Made by a program: the position numbers and the translations under genes
DNA from: Priestia megaterium
GTDB lineage: Bacteria > Bacillota > Bacilli > Bacillales > Bacillaceae_H
Length of the DNA: 64,000 bases
Direction of reading: 5' to 3'
Assembly: GCA_008180335.1 (NCBI GenBank)
Contig: VTEF01000003.1
Coordinates: 434,001 to 498,000 of the forward strand
The notes under the pieces: model-generated
What the model was told of the DNA's origin: nothing
The model's input: the letters and a program-made list of their open reading frames with translations, nothing else
Databases searched by the model: none
In this document: positions 16,657-25,070 of the stretch, one piece after another
How the letters are laid out: each line of letters begins with the position of its first letter
Position numbering within the stretch: the first letter of the stretch is position 1

Positions 16657-17061
16657 ATGCTAAAACCAGATGTTGCAATCATTTTAGGATTATTAGTTGA
16701 AGAAGCTTATACAAGACTAGATGAACAGGTCATTAAACAAATAGCGATTACTGAATTAGAGAACGGCTATTATGTTTTTCAAGAAGCTAAAAACATCTAT
16801 GAATTTTATTTTTTATCATTAAATGAGCAAACAAAGCGAGCTATACAAGAAGAGGTCTTTTCGCTGCATTTAACTTTAAATCAAATAAAAAATTCCTACG
16901 CAAGTGGATTAACTCCAAAAATTTTGCACATTCATCAAATTATTGCTGAAACAGAAAAGTCAACGAACATTATGAATCAGCTATTTGGTTTTCCGCTTTA
17001 TGAAGGCGATGAAGATCAAACATATACTTCTTTTATGAATATTTTTGCAAATAAACAGTAA
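16657..17061 (+). CDS. hypothetical protein
   Basis: 134-residue, probably soluble and mostly helical protein; no signal peptide, membrane segment or known motif. The start is ATG 16657, eight bases after GGAGG; a TTG in the same frame at 16642 lies within the ribosome site. Codon use is like its neighbours. It stands alone between the Cof phosphatase and the convergent peptide transporter and shares a bidirectional terminator with the latter. Function unknown. Confidence 0.7.
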   Translation: MLKPDVAIILGLLVEEAYTRLDEQVIKQIAITELENGYYVFQEAKNIYEFYFLSLNEQTKRAIQEEVFSLHLTLNQIKNSYASGLTPKILHIHQIIAETEKSTNIMNQLFGFPLYEGDEDQTYTSFMNIFANKQ

Positions 17062-17088
17062 AAACCGTCCATATGGACGGTTTTTACT
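17057..17088. terminator. bidirectional terminator between convergent genes
   Basis: AGTAAAAACCGTCC (17057-17070), ATAT loop, GGACGGTTTTTACT (17075-17088): 14-bp perfect arms with A/T runs on both sides, serving both neighbours. Confidence 0.85.
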
Positions 17089-17090
17089 AT

Positions 17091-18581
17091 TTAATTAACA
17101 CCTTTCATTAACTGTTTAATTTTAGGTGACATTGCTAATAAAATAACACCAAGCACAACAGAAATACCGCCTAATAAGCCGAAGTATGCAATTTCTGAAA
17201 TGCCGTCATAAAAGCGGACAATTTGAGCGTTAATCGCTTGTGCAGCCGCACTTGCTAAGAACCATAAGCTCATTGTTTGTGCAGAGAATGCTTTTGGCGC
17301 TAATTTTGTTGTTGTTGATAATCCAACAGGTGATAAGCAAAGCTCACCAATAACTACTAAGAAGAAGCTTAATACAAGCCACATCGGACTGACTAGCTCT
17401 TCTGAACCACTGATTAATGATGGAATTACCATTATTAGAAATGAAAATCCTGCAAATAAAAGACCTAATGAGAACTTTTGCGGTGTTGACGGCTGACGAT
17501 CACCCATTTTCACCCAAAGCGCTGCAAAGACAGGTGCTAAGATAATAATAAACAATGGATTTAACGACTGGAACCAACCAACTGGAATGGTAAAGTTACC
17601 ATAGGTTAATTGAGTGCGATCAGCCGCATATGTTGCTAAAATGGTTGAACCTTGCTCTTGAATCGCCCAGAACATGACACAAGCAATAAATAATGGAATA
17701 TAAGCAATTAAGCGAGAACGTTCAACATCTGTTGTTTTTGGACTGCGGTACATTACAACGAAATAGATAATTGGAATAATAACCGCTAAAAAGCTGATGA
17801 ATGCAATAACGTTAGTAAGTGTTAAGAACCCGCTTACTCCACCGACAATAAGAAAAACAATTAATACAGCTGCAATAAGTCCAATAATTCCAAATGTCTT
17901 TTTGCGCTCTTCTGGTTTTAATGGGTTCGGAACTTGAGTACCCGCTAAACCAAGATTTTTCTTTTTCGTTGTTGAAAAGACAATTAATCCTATTAGCATA
18001 CCTACAGCAGCTGCACCGAAACCTAAGTGGAAGTTATATCTTTCACCGAGTGTCGATACAATAAGTGGTGCAATAAATGCTCCTAAGTTAATTCCCATAT
18101 AGAAGATACTAAATGCTGCATCACGACGGTTGTCAGTTTCGCTATATAAATCTCCAACTACACTTGAAACGTTAGGTTTTAATAAACCTGTTCCCAGAAT
18201 AATGAATAGCATTGAAATTAATAAACCATTAAAGCCTGCTGGAAGAGCAAGAAGAATGTGCCCTAACATAATGAGCACACCGCCCCAGAACACAGTTCTT
18301 GACGTTCCAAGTATTCTATCAGCAATCCATCCTCCAATGATTCCTGACATGTAAACTAGCGCTCCATAAATTGAAACAATCGATGCTGCTGTTCCCTTAT
18401 CAATTCCAAGTCCACCTTGTGAAACTTCAGTGAACATATAAACGATGAGAAGTGCACGCATACCATAGTAAGAGAAGCGTTCCCAGAATTCTGTAAAGAA
18501 TAAAGTAAATAATCCTTTAGGATGTCCAAAGAATCCTGTTTGAGGAACACTTTGCACAATTTTTTCTTTATCAAGTGACAT
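17091..18581 (-). CDS. proton-dependent oligopeptide transporter (POT/PTR family)
   Basis: 496-residue MFS-type importer with 12-14 membrane helices. It carries the POT signatures ERFSYYGMRALLIVYM (ExxERFxYY motif, residues about 30-45) and GGWIADRILG, and the FYMGINLGAFIAPL stretch. It takes up di- and tripeptides with protons, like DtpT/YclF. The ATG at 18581 is chosen because the conserved N-terminus begins here; an upstream in-frame ATG at 18602 would add seven residues. A clear sigma-A promoter lies about 90-115 bp upstream. Single gene. Confidence 0.92.
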   Translation of the reverse strand: MSLDKEKIVQSVPQTGFFGHPKGLFTLFFTEFWERFSYYGMRALLIVYMFTEVSQGGLGIDKGTAASIVSIYGALVYMSGIIGGWIADRILGTSRTVFWGGVLIMLGHILLALPAGFNGLLISMLFIILGTGLLKPNVSSVVGDLYSETDNRRDAAFSIFYMGINLGAFIAPLIVSTLGERYNFHLGFGAAAVGMLIGLIVFSTTKKKNLGLAGTQVPNPLKPEERKKTFGIIGLIAAVLIVFLIVGGVSGFLTLTNVIAFISFLAVIIPIIYFVVMYRSPKTTDVERSRLIAYIPLFIACVMFWAIQEQGSTILATYAADRTQLTYGNFTIPVGWFQSLNPLFIIILAPVFAALWVKMGDRQPSTPQKFSLGLLFAGFSFLIMVIPSLISGSEELVSPMWLVLSFFLVVIGELCLSPVGLSTTTKLAPKAFSAQTMSLWFLASAAAQAINAQIVRFYDGISEIAYFGLLGGISVVLGVILLAMSPKIKQLMKGVN

Positions 18582-18669
18582 AACCTTAATCCTCTCTTTC
18601 AACCTTCATCATTTAACTTGACTAAAATATCAAAAAATTATGATGATATAAAAAAATAGAAACAACAAA

Positions 18670-18698
18670 ATTTTATTCTTATAAAATGATTCTGTCAA
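18670..18698 (-). promoter_or_regulatory. sigma-A promoter of the peptide transporter gene
   Basis: On the minus strand TTGACA (18698-18693), 17-bp spacer, TAAAAT (18675-18670). Confidence 0.7.
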
Positions 18699-19065
18699 TG
18701 CAAAAAAATGTAAATGATCCTATAAAAGCTAGTTATCGATTATAAAGATACATTGACAATCAGCTTTAATTAAAGGTTTTTCAAGGGCTTTCCACACAAA
18801 AAAATTTTTTATAAAAAATAGATTTTATTGGCAAAAGGTTAGTTGTCTAAACATCTTATAATGCAACAATTTCTAATTTTTGTAAGACTATATACTCATT
18901 ACTTCCCTCACTTCGTCTTTTTTCACCATGCAGAAATAAGTTATGTTTTTTCAATATAGCAATACATCTATTCTCTTTGAAAAATATTTAATTAAATGCT
19001 ATTCTTCTTTTCATACAAAAATAATGTTTCTATATTAGAATCTCAAAAATTACTGCAATTATGAC
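18699..19065. other. AT-rich intergenic region
   Basis: About 370 bp between the transporter promoter and the allantoinase terminator. I see no gene, RNA or clear repeat in it. Confidence 0.5.
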
Positions 19066-19098
19066 AAAAAGTGAAAGCATAAATCGCTTTCACTTTTT
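19066..19098 (-). terminator. terminator of the allantoinase gene
   Basis: AAAAAGTGAAAGC (19066-19078) pairs with GCTTTCACTTTTT (19086-19098); minus-strand T run follows. Confidence 0.85.
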
Positions 19099-19100
19099 AA

Positions 19101-20474
19101 TTAGCTCTTAACTTTAGTTCCATTAATAAACGTGCCCTTCTTTTCTTTTACTGTACCTGTTGATTCTGTATAAACCATTTCTCCTTTACAAACTGTATAT
19201 TTAATTTTACAGTGAAATTTATATCCTTCATAAATACTATATGGATGCCGAAAAGCCATCTTTTCTCGTTGAACAATATCGATTTCATTTAAACGAATAA
19301 TAACCAAGTCCGCATCGGCTCCTAATAAAATACTCCCCTTTTCTGGATATAAACCAAATCGTTTTGCTGGAGCAGTCGACATCAGTTGTACAAGTTTTGA
19401 AAGAGAAATTCCTCTTTTTTGATACCCTTCACTAACAATGGCTTGCAGCGAATACTGGCCGCCTGATATCCCTCCCCATACAGAAAACAAATTATCTTTA
19501 TCATGTATCTTCATTTCTAGCGGACAAGGAGAATGATCAGAAGAGATCATATCTATTTGATTTTTCTCAATACATTCCCATAAATGTTCACGTTCTTTTG
19601 CCGGCCGAAGAGGCGGTGCACATTTTGCTGTTACACCCATTGTTTCAAAATCTTCTTCGGTAAAAATCAAGTAATGCGGACATGTCTCTAACGTAACATC
19701 TAAACCTTTCTTCTTAGCTTTATGAATTAGCTCTACGGCCTTCTTACTGCTTATATGCACAAAATGAAGTGGACATTTTGATTTTTCTCCGTAATACAAC
19801 GCTCGTTTAACTGCTTCTACTTCTACTTCAATTGGCCTTGTTTCTAAATAATCTCGTATAGATGTTTGTTGATGTTTCTTTTTTTCGTTTTCTAAAATTT
19901 TAATCATGTCATCTCTTTCTGCATGAAGAGCCAACACTTTGTTTAATCTTGCAATTTCTTTCATTCCTTCATATAAAGTTTGATCATCTGAAAAATCAAA
20001 CTCAGAACCAGCTTCTGACATAAATGCTTTAAAGCCAATTGCCCCAAGATTAGCCATCTTAGCTAACTCTTTTTTATTACCTGGCACTAATCCTCCCCAG
20101 AGTCCGTAGTGGACAAGCGATTTTGCCTCTGCTAAATCTTTCTTTTTTAAGAATGCTTCTGCCGTTGTTGTAGGTGGAACACCATTTAAAGGCATATCAA
20201 AATATGTTGTACAACCACCTGCTGCCATAGCGTTTGAACCAAAATCAAATCCTTCCCAATGCTCTCGATTTGGTTCATCAAAATGAACATGCACATCAAT
20301 CATTCCAGGTAAAACGTGCATACCCTCTGCATCCATTATTTCCTTCGATTGCTCAGGCGCGATTTCTTCACTAAGAGCAACAATAACCCCCTCTTTAATT
20401 CCTATATCCATTGAACGGACTTCATCCTCTAATACCACTTGCCCATTTTTAATAACTAGATCATATCGTCTCAT
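19101..20474 (-). CDS. allB: allantoinase (cyclic amidohydrolase)
   Basis: 457-residue metal-dependent amidohydrolase opening the hydantoin ring of allantoin to allantoate in purine catabolism (PucH in B. subtilis). Metal-site motifs: DVHVHFDEP (residues about 57-65), carboxylated-lysine segment GFKAFMS, HxxH-type FVHISS, and SSDHSPC near the C-terminal end of the barrel. These match allantoinase better than dihydropyrimidinase or dihydroorotase. The ATG at 20474 has GGGTGGGG upstream. No other purine-degradation genes adjoin it, so it is an isolated member of the pathway and the substrate call is somewhat less certain. Confidence 0.85.
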   Translation of the reverse strand: MRRYDLVIKNGQVVLEDEVRSMDIGIKEGVIVALSEEIAPEQSKEIMDAEGMHVLPGMIDVHVHFDEPNREHWEGFDFGSNAMAAGGCTTYFDMPLNGVPPTTTAEAFLKKKDLAEAKSLVHYGLWGGLVPGNKKELAKMANLGAIGFKAFMSEAGSEFDFSDDQTLYEGMKEIARLNKVLALHAERDDMIKILENEKKKHQQTSIRDYLETRPIEVEVEAVKRALYYGEKSKCPLHFVHISSKKAVELIHKAKKKGLDVTLETCPHYLIFTEEDFETMGVTAKCAPPLRPAKEREHLWECIEKNQIDMISSDHSPCPLEMKIHDKDNLFSVWGGISGGQYSLQAIVSEGYQKRGISLSKLVQLMSTAPAKRFGLYPEKGSILLGADADLVIIRLNEIDIVQREKMAFRHPYSIYEGYKFHCKIKYTVCKGEMVYTESTGTVKEKKGTFINGTKVKS

Positions 20475-20725
20475 ACCAAACCCCACCCCTATATATTCAA
20501 AAATGAGCGTTACGCTTACTGTTAATACATTAAAAACTTTGTGTCCACCACTTATCACCCTTGTGAATTGCTTGAAGAGAGAGACTCCTTTTTGGAAAAA
20601 TATTACATTTTATAACAACATTAGTTATTTTTATGTTATAAAATATACTCCATTTATTATTATTTTTCATTAGTTACCATCACTATTTTTTTATTTTTCC
20701 ATTGTACATAGTAACCAAATAAAAA

Positions 20726-20757
20726 AGCTAATTAAAGTGCTCACACCTTAATTAGCT
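20726..20757 (-). terminator. terminator of the two-component system genes
   Basis: AGCTAATTAA (20726-20735) pairs with TTAATTAGCT (20748-20757); on the minus strand it is followed by six T. Confidence 0.8.
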
Positions 20758-20791
20758 CTCTATGTCATTCTAAACATTGCTGCTTTACTCG

Positions 20792-22174
20792 TCATAGCGG
20801 CAATTTAACTGTAAAAGTACTCCCTTTTTCTTGCTCACTGTTTACTGTAATTAAACCTTTATGTGTGTCTACAATCCATTTCGCAATGGCTAATCCTAAT
20901 CCATGTCCTCCCATTTGTCTTGAACGCGATTTATCAGCTCGGTAAAACCGATCAAAAATTCGCTTTTGTTCATCTATATGAATTCCTACACCTGTATCAA
21001 TTACTTTCATTTGAAATTCTGAGTTGTTTTTTTCCAATATGACTTCTACTTTTCCATTTGGAGGAGTGTATTTAATAGCATTATCTAATAAAATATAGAT
21101 CAGTTGAGTTAATCGTTCTTCATTGCCAGTAATCATTAATTTATCAGATGCCTTCAACTGCAGCTCTAATGACTTTGAATGCGCCAAGGTCTCAACTGAC
21201 TGCAGTACTTTTTTGGCAACTTGCGTGATATCAAAAGCTGTACTGATTTGCTCTACTTGATTTGAGTCTGACCTTGCTAATGTTAATAAATCGCTGACTA
21301 ACCTTGTCATTCTTTTAACTTCTTCTTTCATATTTGTTAAAAGCTTTTTAGAAAATGGATCTTCGTTAACTTCATCTTGCATTTCAAGAGCATCAATAGA
21401 TGAAAGCATGACACTAAGGGGTGTGCGCAATTCATGAGAGGCATCAGCAACAAATTCTTTTTGCTTTAAAAAAGCTGTTTCAATTGGAATCATTGCTCTT
21501 TTGGACATTAAGCGGCTTATATAAATAGCGACGCCGACAAATATAATTGTTAAACATAACATAATAACCAGTAGCCATTTTAACAATTGATATAGAAAAG
21601 ATACGTCTTTTCCTATATACAGCATCCCTAAAAATTGACCTTTATAAAAAATGGGCTGCCCTGTCATAAGCAGATCAATATCAATATTTAGATCAGCATT
21701 TTGAATCCCTTGCTTACGGTATGTTTCCAAATTCGGAAGAACAGTTTTTATACGTTCTTTACGTACTTCGTTTTCAATAGGAATCCAGCCCTCAATTAAA
21801 TTTAATAGCTCCGGTCTCAAACGTTCACTAGCCTCACTCCCCATCACTAACTCGCCTTCTGGATTAATAACGTAATAAAAGAAAGCATCTTCTCTTGCCA
21901 CTACAATATCATTATAAGGGGCCGGGGAAGCTGAGTTTCCGTATTTAATCAGCAAATCCTTTACGACTCTTGTTTCTTGCTTTAACAGCATATTCAAATA
22001 TTGTTGTTGGCTGGTTGATATAACGGCATAAACTAACCCGTAAACAATAAAGACAAATAATAATAAAAAGAGCATTAATAATGCGCTATATCGAAATGTT
22101 AAACGATTCTGAGTTTGACTAAACATATCTTTTTGAACACGTTTTCGAGTTTTTTTAAAAAAGTTATGAGTCAA
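20792..22174 (-). CDS. sensor histidine kinase
   Basis: 460-residue membrane kinase: transmembrane helix about 30-53, extracellular sensor domain about 54-193, second helix about 196-218, HisKA with FVADASHELRTPLSVM (phospho-acceptor His near 246) and HATPase_c with N-box NAIKYTP, G1 DTGVGI and G2 GHGLGLAI. It starts at TTG 22174 inside the last codons of the response regulator gene, with AGG 8 bases upstream, so translation is coupled. The extracellular domain has no recognisable ligand motif. Its partner is the adjacent regulator; a foldase-like gene upstream suggests an envelope-related signal, but that is inference. Confidence 0.92.
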   Translation of the reverse strand: MTHNFFKKTRKRVQKDMFSQTQNRLTFRYSALLMLFLLLFVFIVYGLVYAVISTSQQQYLNMLLKQETRVVKDLLIKYGNSASPAPYNDIVVAREDAFFYYVINPEGELVMGSEASERLRPELLNLIEGWIPIENEVRKERIKTVLPNLETYRKQGIQNADLNIDIDLLMTGQPIFYKGQFLGMLYIGKDVSFLYQLLKWLLVIMLCLTIIFVGVAIYISRLMSKRAMIPIETAFLKQKEFVADASHELRTPLSVMLSSIDALEMQDEVNEDPFSKKLLTNMKEEVKRMTRLVSDLLTLARSDSNQVEQISTAFDITQVAKKVLQSVETLAHSKSLELQLKASDKLMITGNEERLTQLIYILLDNAIKYTPPNGKVEVILEKNNSEFQMKVIDTGVGIHIDEQKRIFDRFYRADKSRSRQMGGHGLGLAIAKWIVDTHKGLITVNSEQEKGSTFTVKLPL

Positions 22175-22838
22175 TTTTATAACCTACTCCACGTATACTT
22201 TGTATCATGTCTTGCTTATTAAATTGGTCTAATTTCTTACGAAGCAGCTTTACTGTAGCATCAATTGTTTTGACAGAGACATCAGATTCATACCCCCATA
22301 CCCGATCTAAAATAATATCTCGCGACAGTACTTGCCCTTTGTTTTTTACTAAAAAATCAAGCAACTGAAATTCTCTTGGACTCAATTGAATATGATCATC
22401 ACCGCACTGTACAGTTTGACTCGACCTCTTTAAGATGATGTTTTCGATTTGGACCTCTTCTTCTATAATAGGTGCATAATTGCGTCGAGATAACGCACGT
22501 AAACGAGCTAATAACTCATCGATTTCAACTGGTTTAATCACATAATCATCCGCACCTGCATCCAATCCATGTATTCGATCTTGAATGGCATCCTTAGCTG
22601 TTAAGATCAAAATCGCTCCACTATATCCTTCTTTACGAAGCCGTTTACATACCTCAATTCCATCGCCGTTAGGCATCATCCAATCTAAAATCACAATATC
22701 ATAATGAGCATCAGAAGCATAAAGGTATGCATCATGGCCTTCTGTAACCCACTCAACATTATACCCTGCTTTCTTCTTCAGCATATAGCTAATTAATTCT
22801 CCAAGTTGTAAATCGTCTTCTGCTAATAAAATATTCAT
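22164..22838 (-). CDS. OmpR/PhoB-family response regulator
   Basis: 224-residue regulator: receiver domain about 1-118 with acidic pocket AEDD (7-9), phospho-acceptor Asp52 in VILDWMMP and Lys in YVIKPVE, followed by a winged-helix DNA-binding domain about 128-222 (LSPREFQLLDFL, VWGYESDVSVKTIDATVKLL). It overlaps its kinase gene by 11 bases. A 13-bp-arm hairpin lies 38-68 bp upstream and separates it from a small gene and the prsA-like gene on the same strand. The specific paralogue cannot be named. Confidence 0.93.
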   Translation of the reverse strand: MNILLAEDDLQLGELISYMLKKKAGYNVEWVTEGHDAYLYASDAHYDIVILDWMMPNGDGIEVCKRLRKEGYSGAILILTAKDAIQDRIHGLDAGADDYVIKPVEIDELLARLRALSRRNYAPIIEEEVQIENIILKRSSQTVQCGDDHIQLSPREFQLLDFLVKNKGQVLSRDIILDRVWGYESDVSVKTIDATVKLLRKKLDQFNKQDMIQSIRGVGYKIDS

Positions 22839-22875
22839 GAGTTACAATCCCCTTTCACTTACTAAAACAACGTAA

Positions 22876-22906
22876 ATAATCAGCAGGTTTTATACCTGCT
22901 GATTAT
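22876..22906 (-). terminator. hairpin between the small gene and the response regulator gene
   Basis: ATAATCAGCAGGT (22876-22888) and ACCTGCTGATTAT (22894-22906) make a perfect 13-bp stem with a 5-base loop. The following minus-strand sequence is only moderately T-rich, so it may act as a partial terminator or processing site within the unit rather than a full stop. Confidence 0.6.
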
Positions 22907-22944
22907 AACATGCCTAAAATAGAAACTGGTTTTAACAGTGGATT

Positions 22945-23079
22945 TTAAATATGAATTACTTTTTCGTCTGCTGTTTCAGCGGATTGAATAACACGACGGC
23001 ATATTTCAGCTCGAACACCGCTTTTTTTTAACTGCTCCACGATTTTTTCTAGCTTGCTGTAAGTCGTTGTTTTCTTCAT
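22945..23079 (-). CDS. small basic helical protein
   Basis: 44-residue open frame starting at ATG 23079 (KKTTTYSKLEKIVEQLKKSG at its N-terminus, EKVIHI at the end). GAGGGG lies six bases upstream; an in-frame ATG two codons earlier overlaps it. Contains one cysteine (ICRR). It sits 40 bp after the prsA-like gene and before the two-component genes on the same strand, followed by a hairpin, so it looks like a genuine translated small gene. No family recognised; a regulatory or accessory role is speculative. Confidence 0.6.
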   Translation of the reverse strand: MKKTTTYSKLEKIVEQLKKSGVRAEICRRVIQSAETADEKVIHI

Positions 23080-23119
23080 ATTCATCCCCTCATCTTATTG
23101 AAATTTAACTATTCATCTA

Positions 23120-23998
23120 TTATGAGAAAGTTTTAATATCATATTCATCTTTCTTTTTTTCTAACCAAGTTGGGTATTCTGTCTGAAATTTATTATCTAG
23201 TAATGTTTTCTTAATTGCAGCTTTACTTTTCTCATAGTTAGCGTCAGCTGCTTCTTTTTTATCGGTCACTTTAATAATATGGTAACCATATTCCGTTTTT
23301 ACAGGATCACTAATTTTATTAACCTCAAGATTAAATGCTGACTTACTGAACTCTGCAACCATATCTTCTTCGCTAAAATAACCGAGATCTCCTTCTGTCT
23401 CTTTAGAAGCTGTGTCAGTAGAATACTTTTCTATCAAGTCACCGAAATCTCCTCCAGCATCAAGCTTATCTTTTACTTCTTTTGCTGTTTTTTCATCATC
23501 TACTAAAATATGGCTAGCTTTTACTTGTTCTGGTGTTGCAAAAGACGCTTTGTTTTCATCAAAGTACGTCTTCATCTCTTTTTCTGTTACTTCAATCGTA
23601 TCTTCAACTAGTTTTCTTGCTTTTATGTTCGTTTCAAGGTCTTTTTTAACCTCTTTTAATTTTACTCCACTGCTTTTTAATGCTTCATCAAAAGCTTCTT
23701 CTCCTCCATAAGAGGCTTTTAAAGACGCTAATTCTTCATTAATTTCTTTATCGGTCACTTTTATGTTTTCTTTTGCAGCTTCTTTTGTAATTACTTTTTG
23801 TTCAATGAGCGAGTCTAACACATCAGCTCCACCTTGTGCCATCAGTACTTCATATAATTCATCTTTGCTAATTTCATCTCCATTAACACTTGCTGCTACG
23901 TTAGAATTTTTTACTTGAACAGTTCCCACTGCAATTGCGACTCCAATAACAGCAACCGCAATAAACGAAAGGATTTTTTTATCTTTTAACTTCCCCAC
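23120..23998 (-). CDS. PrsA-like parvulin-type peptidyl-prolyl isomerase, membrane-anchored
   Basis: 292-residue foldase: N-terminal helix SFIAVAVIGVAIAVGTV (about residues 11-27), SurA-like N domain (SVNGDEISKDELYEVLMAQG onward), parvulin domain about 157-247 (KASHILVDD, GDLGYFSEEDMV, EYGYHIIKV) and a lysine-rich C-terminus. It helps fold exported proteins at the outer face of the membrane. Unlike classical PrsA it has no lipobox; in fact the whole protein lacks cysteine, so it must be held by an uncleaved signal anchor or be secreted. It starts at GTG 23998 with AAAGGAG upstream. It precedes the small gene and the two-component genes on the same strand. Confidence 0.85.
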   Translation of the reverse strand: MGKLKDKKILSFIAVAVIGVAIAVGTVQVKNSNVAASVNGDEISKDELYEVLMAQGGADVLDSLIEQKVITKEAAKENIKVTDKEINEELASLKASYGGEEAFDEALKSSGVKLKEVKKDLETNIKARKLVEDTIEVTEKEMKTYFDENKASFATPEQVKASHILVDDEKTAKEVKDKLDAGGDFGDLIEKYSTDTASKETEGDLGYFSEEDMVAEFSKSAFNLEVNKISDPVKTEYGYHIIKVTDKKEAADANYEKSKAAIKKTLLDNKFQTEYPTWLEKKKDEYDIKTFS

Positions 23999-24808
23999 TA
24001 TTGTCTTTCTCCTTTATTTACCAATGATTTTTTTGTTTTATCTTTTATTTAGTCCAATAAACGGTACTTAAAAGTGCATAACCTTGTACACTTTCAAGCA
24101 ACTCTGTAATCGCAGATGCTTGTTATGTATAGTATGTACATGTAAAATATCTTGAATTCCCGCTCCATATATAAATGAACAGGAGCGTTTTGAGTTTAAG
24201 GAAACTTCTAAAAATGCTTGCACTATAAACGAAAACAGATTGTTCCTTCTTCAATACGACTGATACCTAGAGCAGCCTAAGGTTTCGGATCCAACTGACC
24301 ACTCTTCCGAAATTTTAGCCATAACCTAACGCCTTATAAATACAGATACCACCCACACAACAATGGCTACTATTAGAGGATCATCTTTGTAAATAAAAAC
24401 AGCATAGCATTCAGGAAAAAAATGAGCTTCGTAAAAACCATCATAACCATGCTGTATGTAATACAGCGATTGTTTGTAACTATAGACCATTTCGAATAAC
24501 AGGCACTTCATCAAGGGATGGTTTCCGCTAACCAGCAGTTAAAGCTCACTGAGGATTACACAGACGTTGATTTCTTTACCTATATTAACAGGCATTAGTA
24601 AATGACCTCCAACGGGCATCATTAAGATGAATATAAGATGATCGAAGGAGACAGCTTATTTTCTTACCTCATTCTCTCTATCTCTTGTTACATCATTTGT
24701 TTAAATTAATCTTTTTTAAATGAACAGTTTTTCTTTTTACACTGTAACTATATAAAATAAAAATGAAAAAACAGTGAAAACACACTTTTAGACCAAATCC
24801 GCTAAATA
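23999..24808. other. long intergenic region without convincing genes
   Basis: About 800 bp. Weak hairpins occur at 24161-24187 (CGCTCC/GGAGCG then TTTT) and 24283-24312 (TTTCGGA/TCCGAAA). A 62-codon minus-strand frame at 24326-24514 lacks a ribosome site. The promoter of the prsA-like gene should lie near its left end. Confidence 0.5.
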
Positions 24809-24837
24809 TTGACAAATGCCTTAAAAAAGACTATCCT
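24809..24837 (+). promoter_or_regulatory. strong sigma-A promoter of a candidate small RNA
   Basis: TTGACA (24809-24814), exactly 17 bp, TATCCT (24832-24837). The predicted start, near 24844, lies just before a long hairpin. Confidence 0.7.
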
Positions 24838-24843
24838 TTAATC

Positions 24844-24915
24844 AGCACCCTATCCATCGCCAATTCGCTTGTTGCGGGACACTTAACCAGTTCGGAATGG
24901 ATAGGGTGTTTTTTA
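24844..24915 (+). ncRNA. candidate small structured RNA or msrAB leader attenuator
   Basis: The predicted transcript of about 72-80 nt is almost entirely one folded unit: CACCCTATCCAT (24846-24857) pairs perfectly with ATGGATAGGGTG (24897-24908), enclosing 39 nt that can form an inner CGC/GCG hairpin, and is followed directly by six T. No open reading frame fits. It ends 155 bp before msrAB, so it may be a free-standing sRNA or an attenuated leader. I cannot assign it to a known RNA family. Confidence 0.55.
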
Positions 24916-25070
24916 TTTTTTCCTATTTCAAAACGGCCAGCGCAGCGTCCATCTGCTGTTCAATATTTACTACTCTTCTATCTCTGCTACATATTGTTAT
25001 ATCTTTCACATGATGCTCTAAGTTATGTTGTCATTATTTCCATCTATAAACTAGTAATGAGGTGACCACT

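Noticed and set aside
24326-24514. 62-codon minus-strand frame in the large gap
   Set aside because: No ribosome site, odd composition and no recognisable motif; treated as chance or debris.
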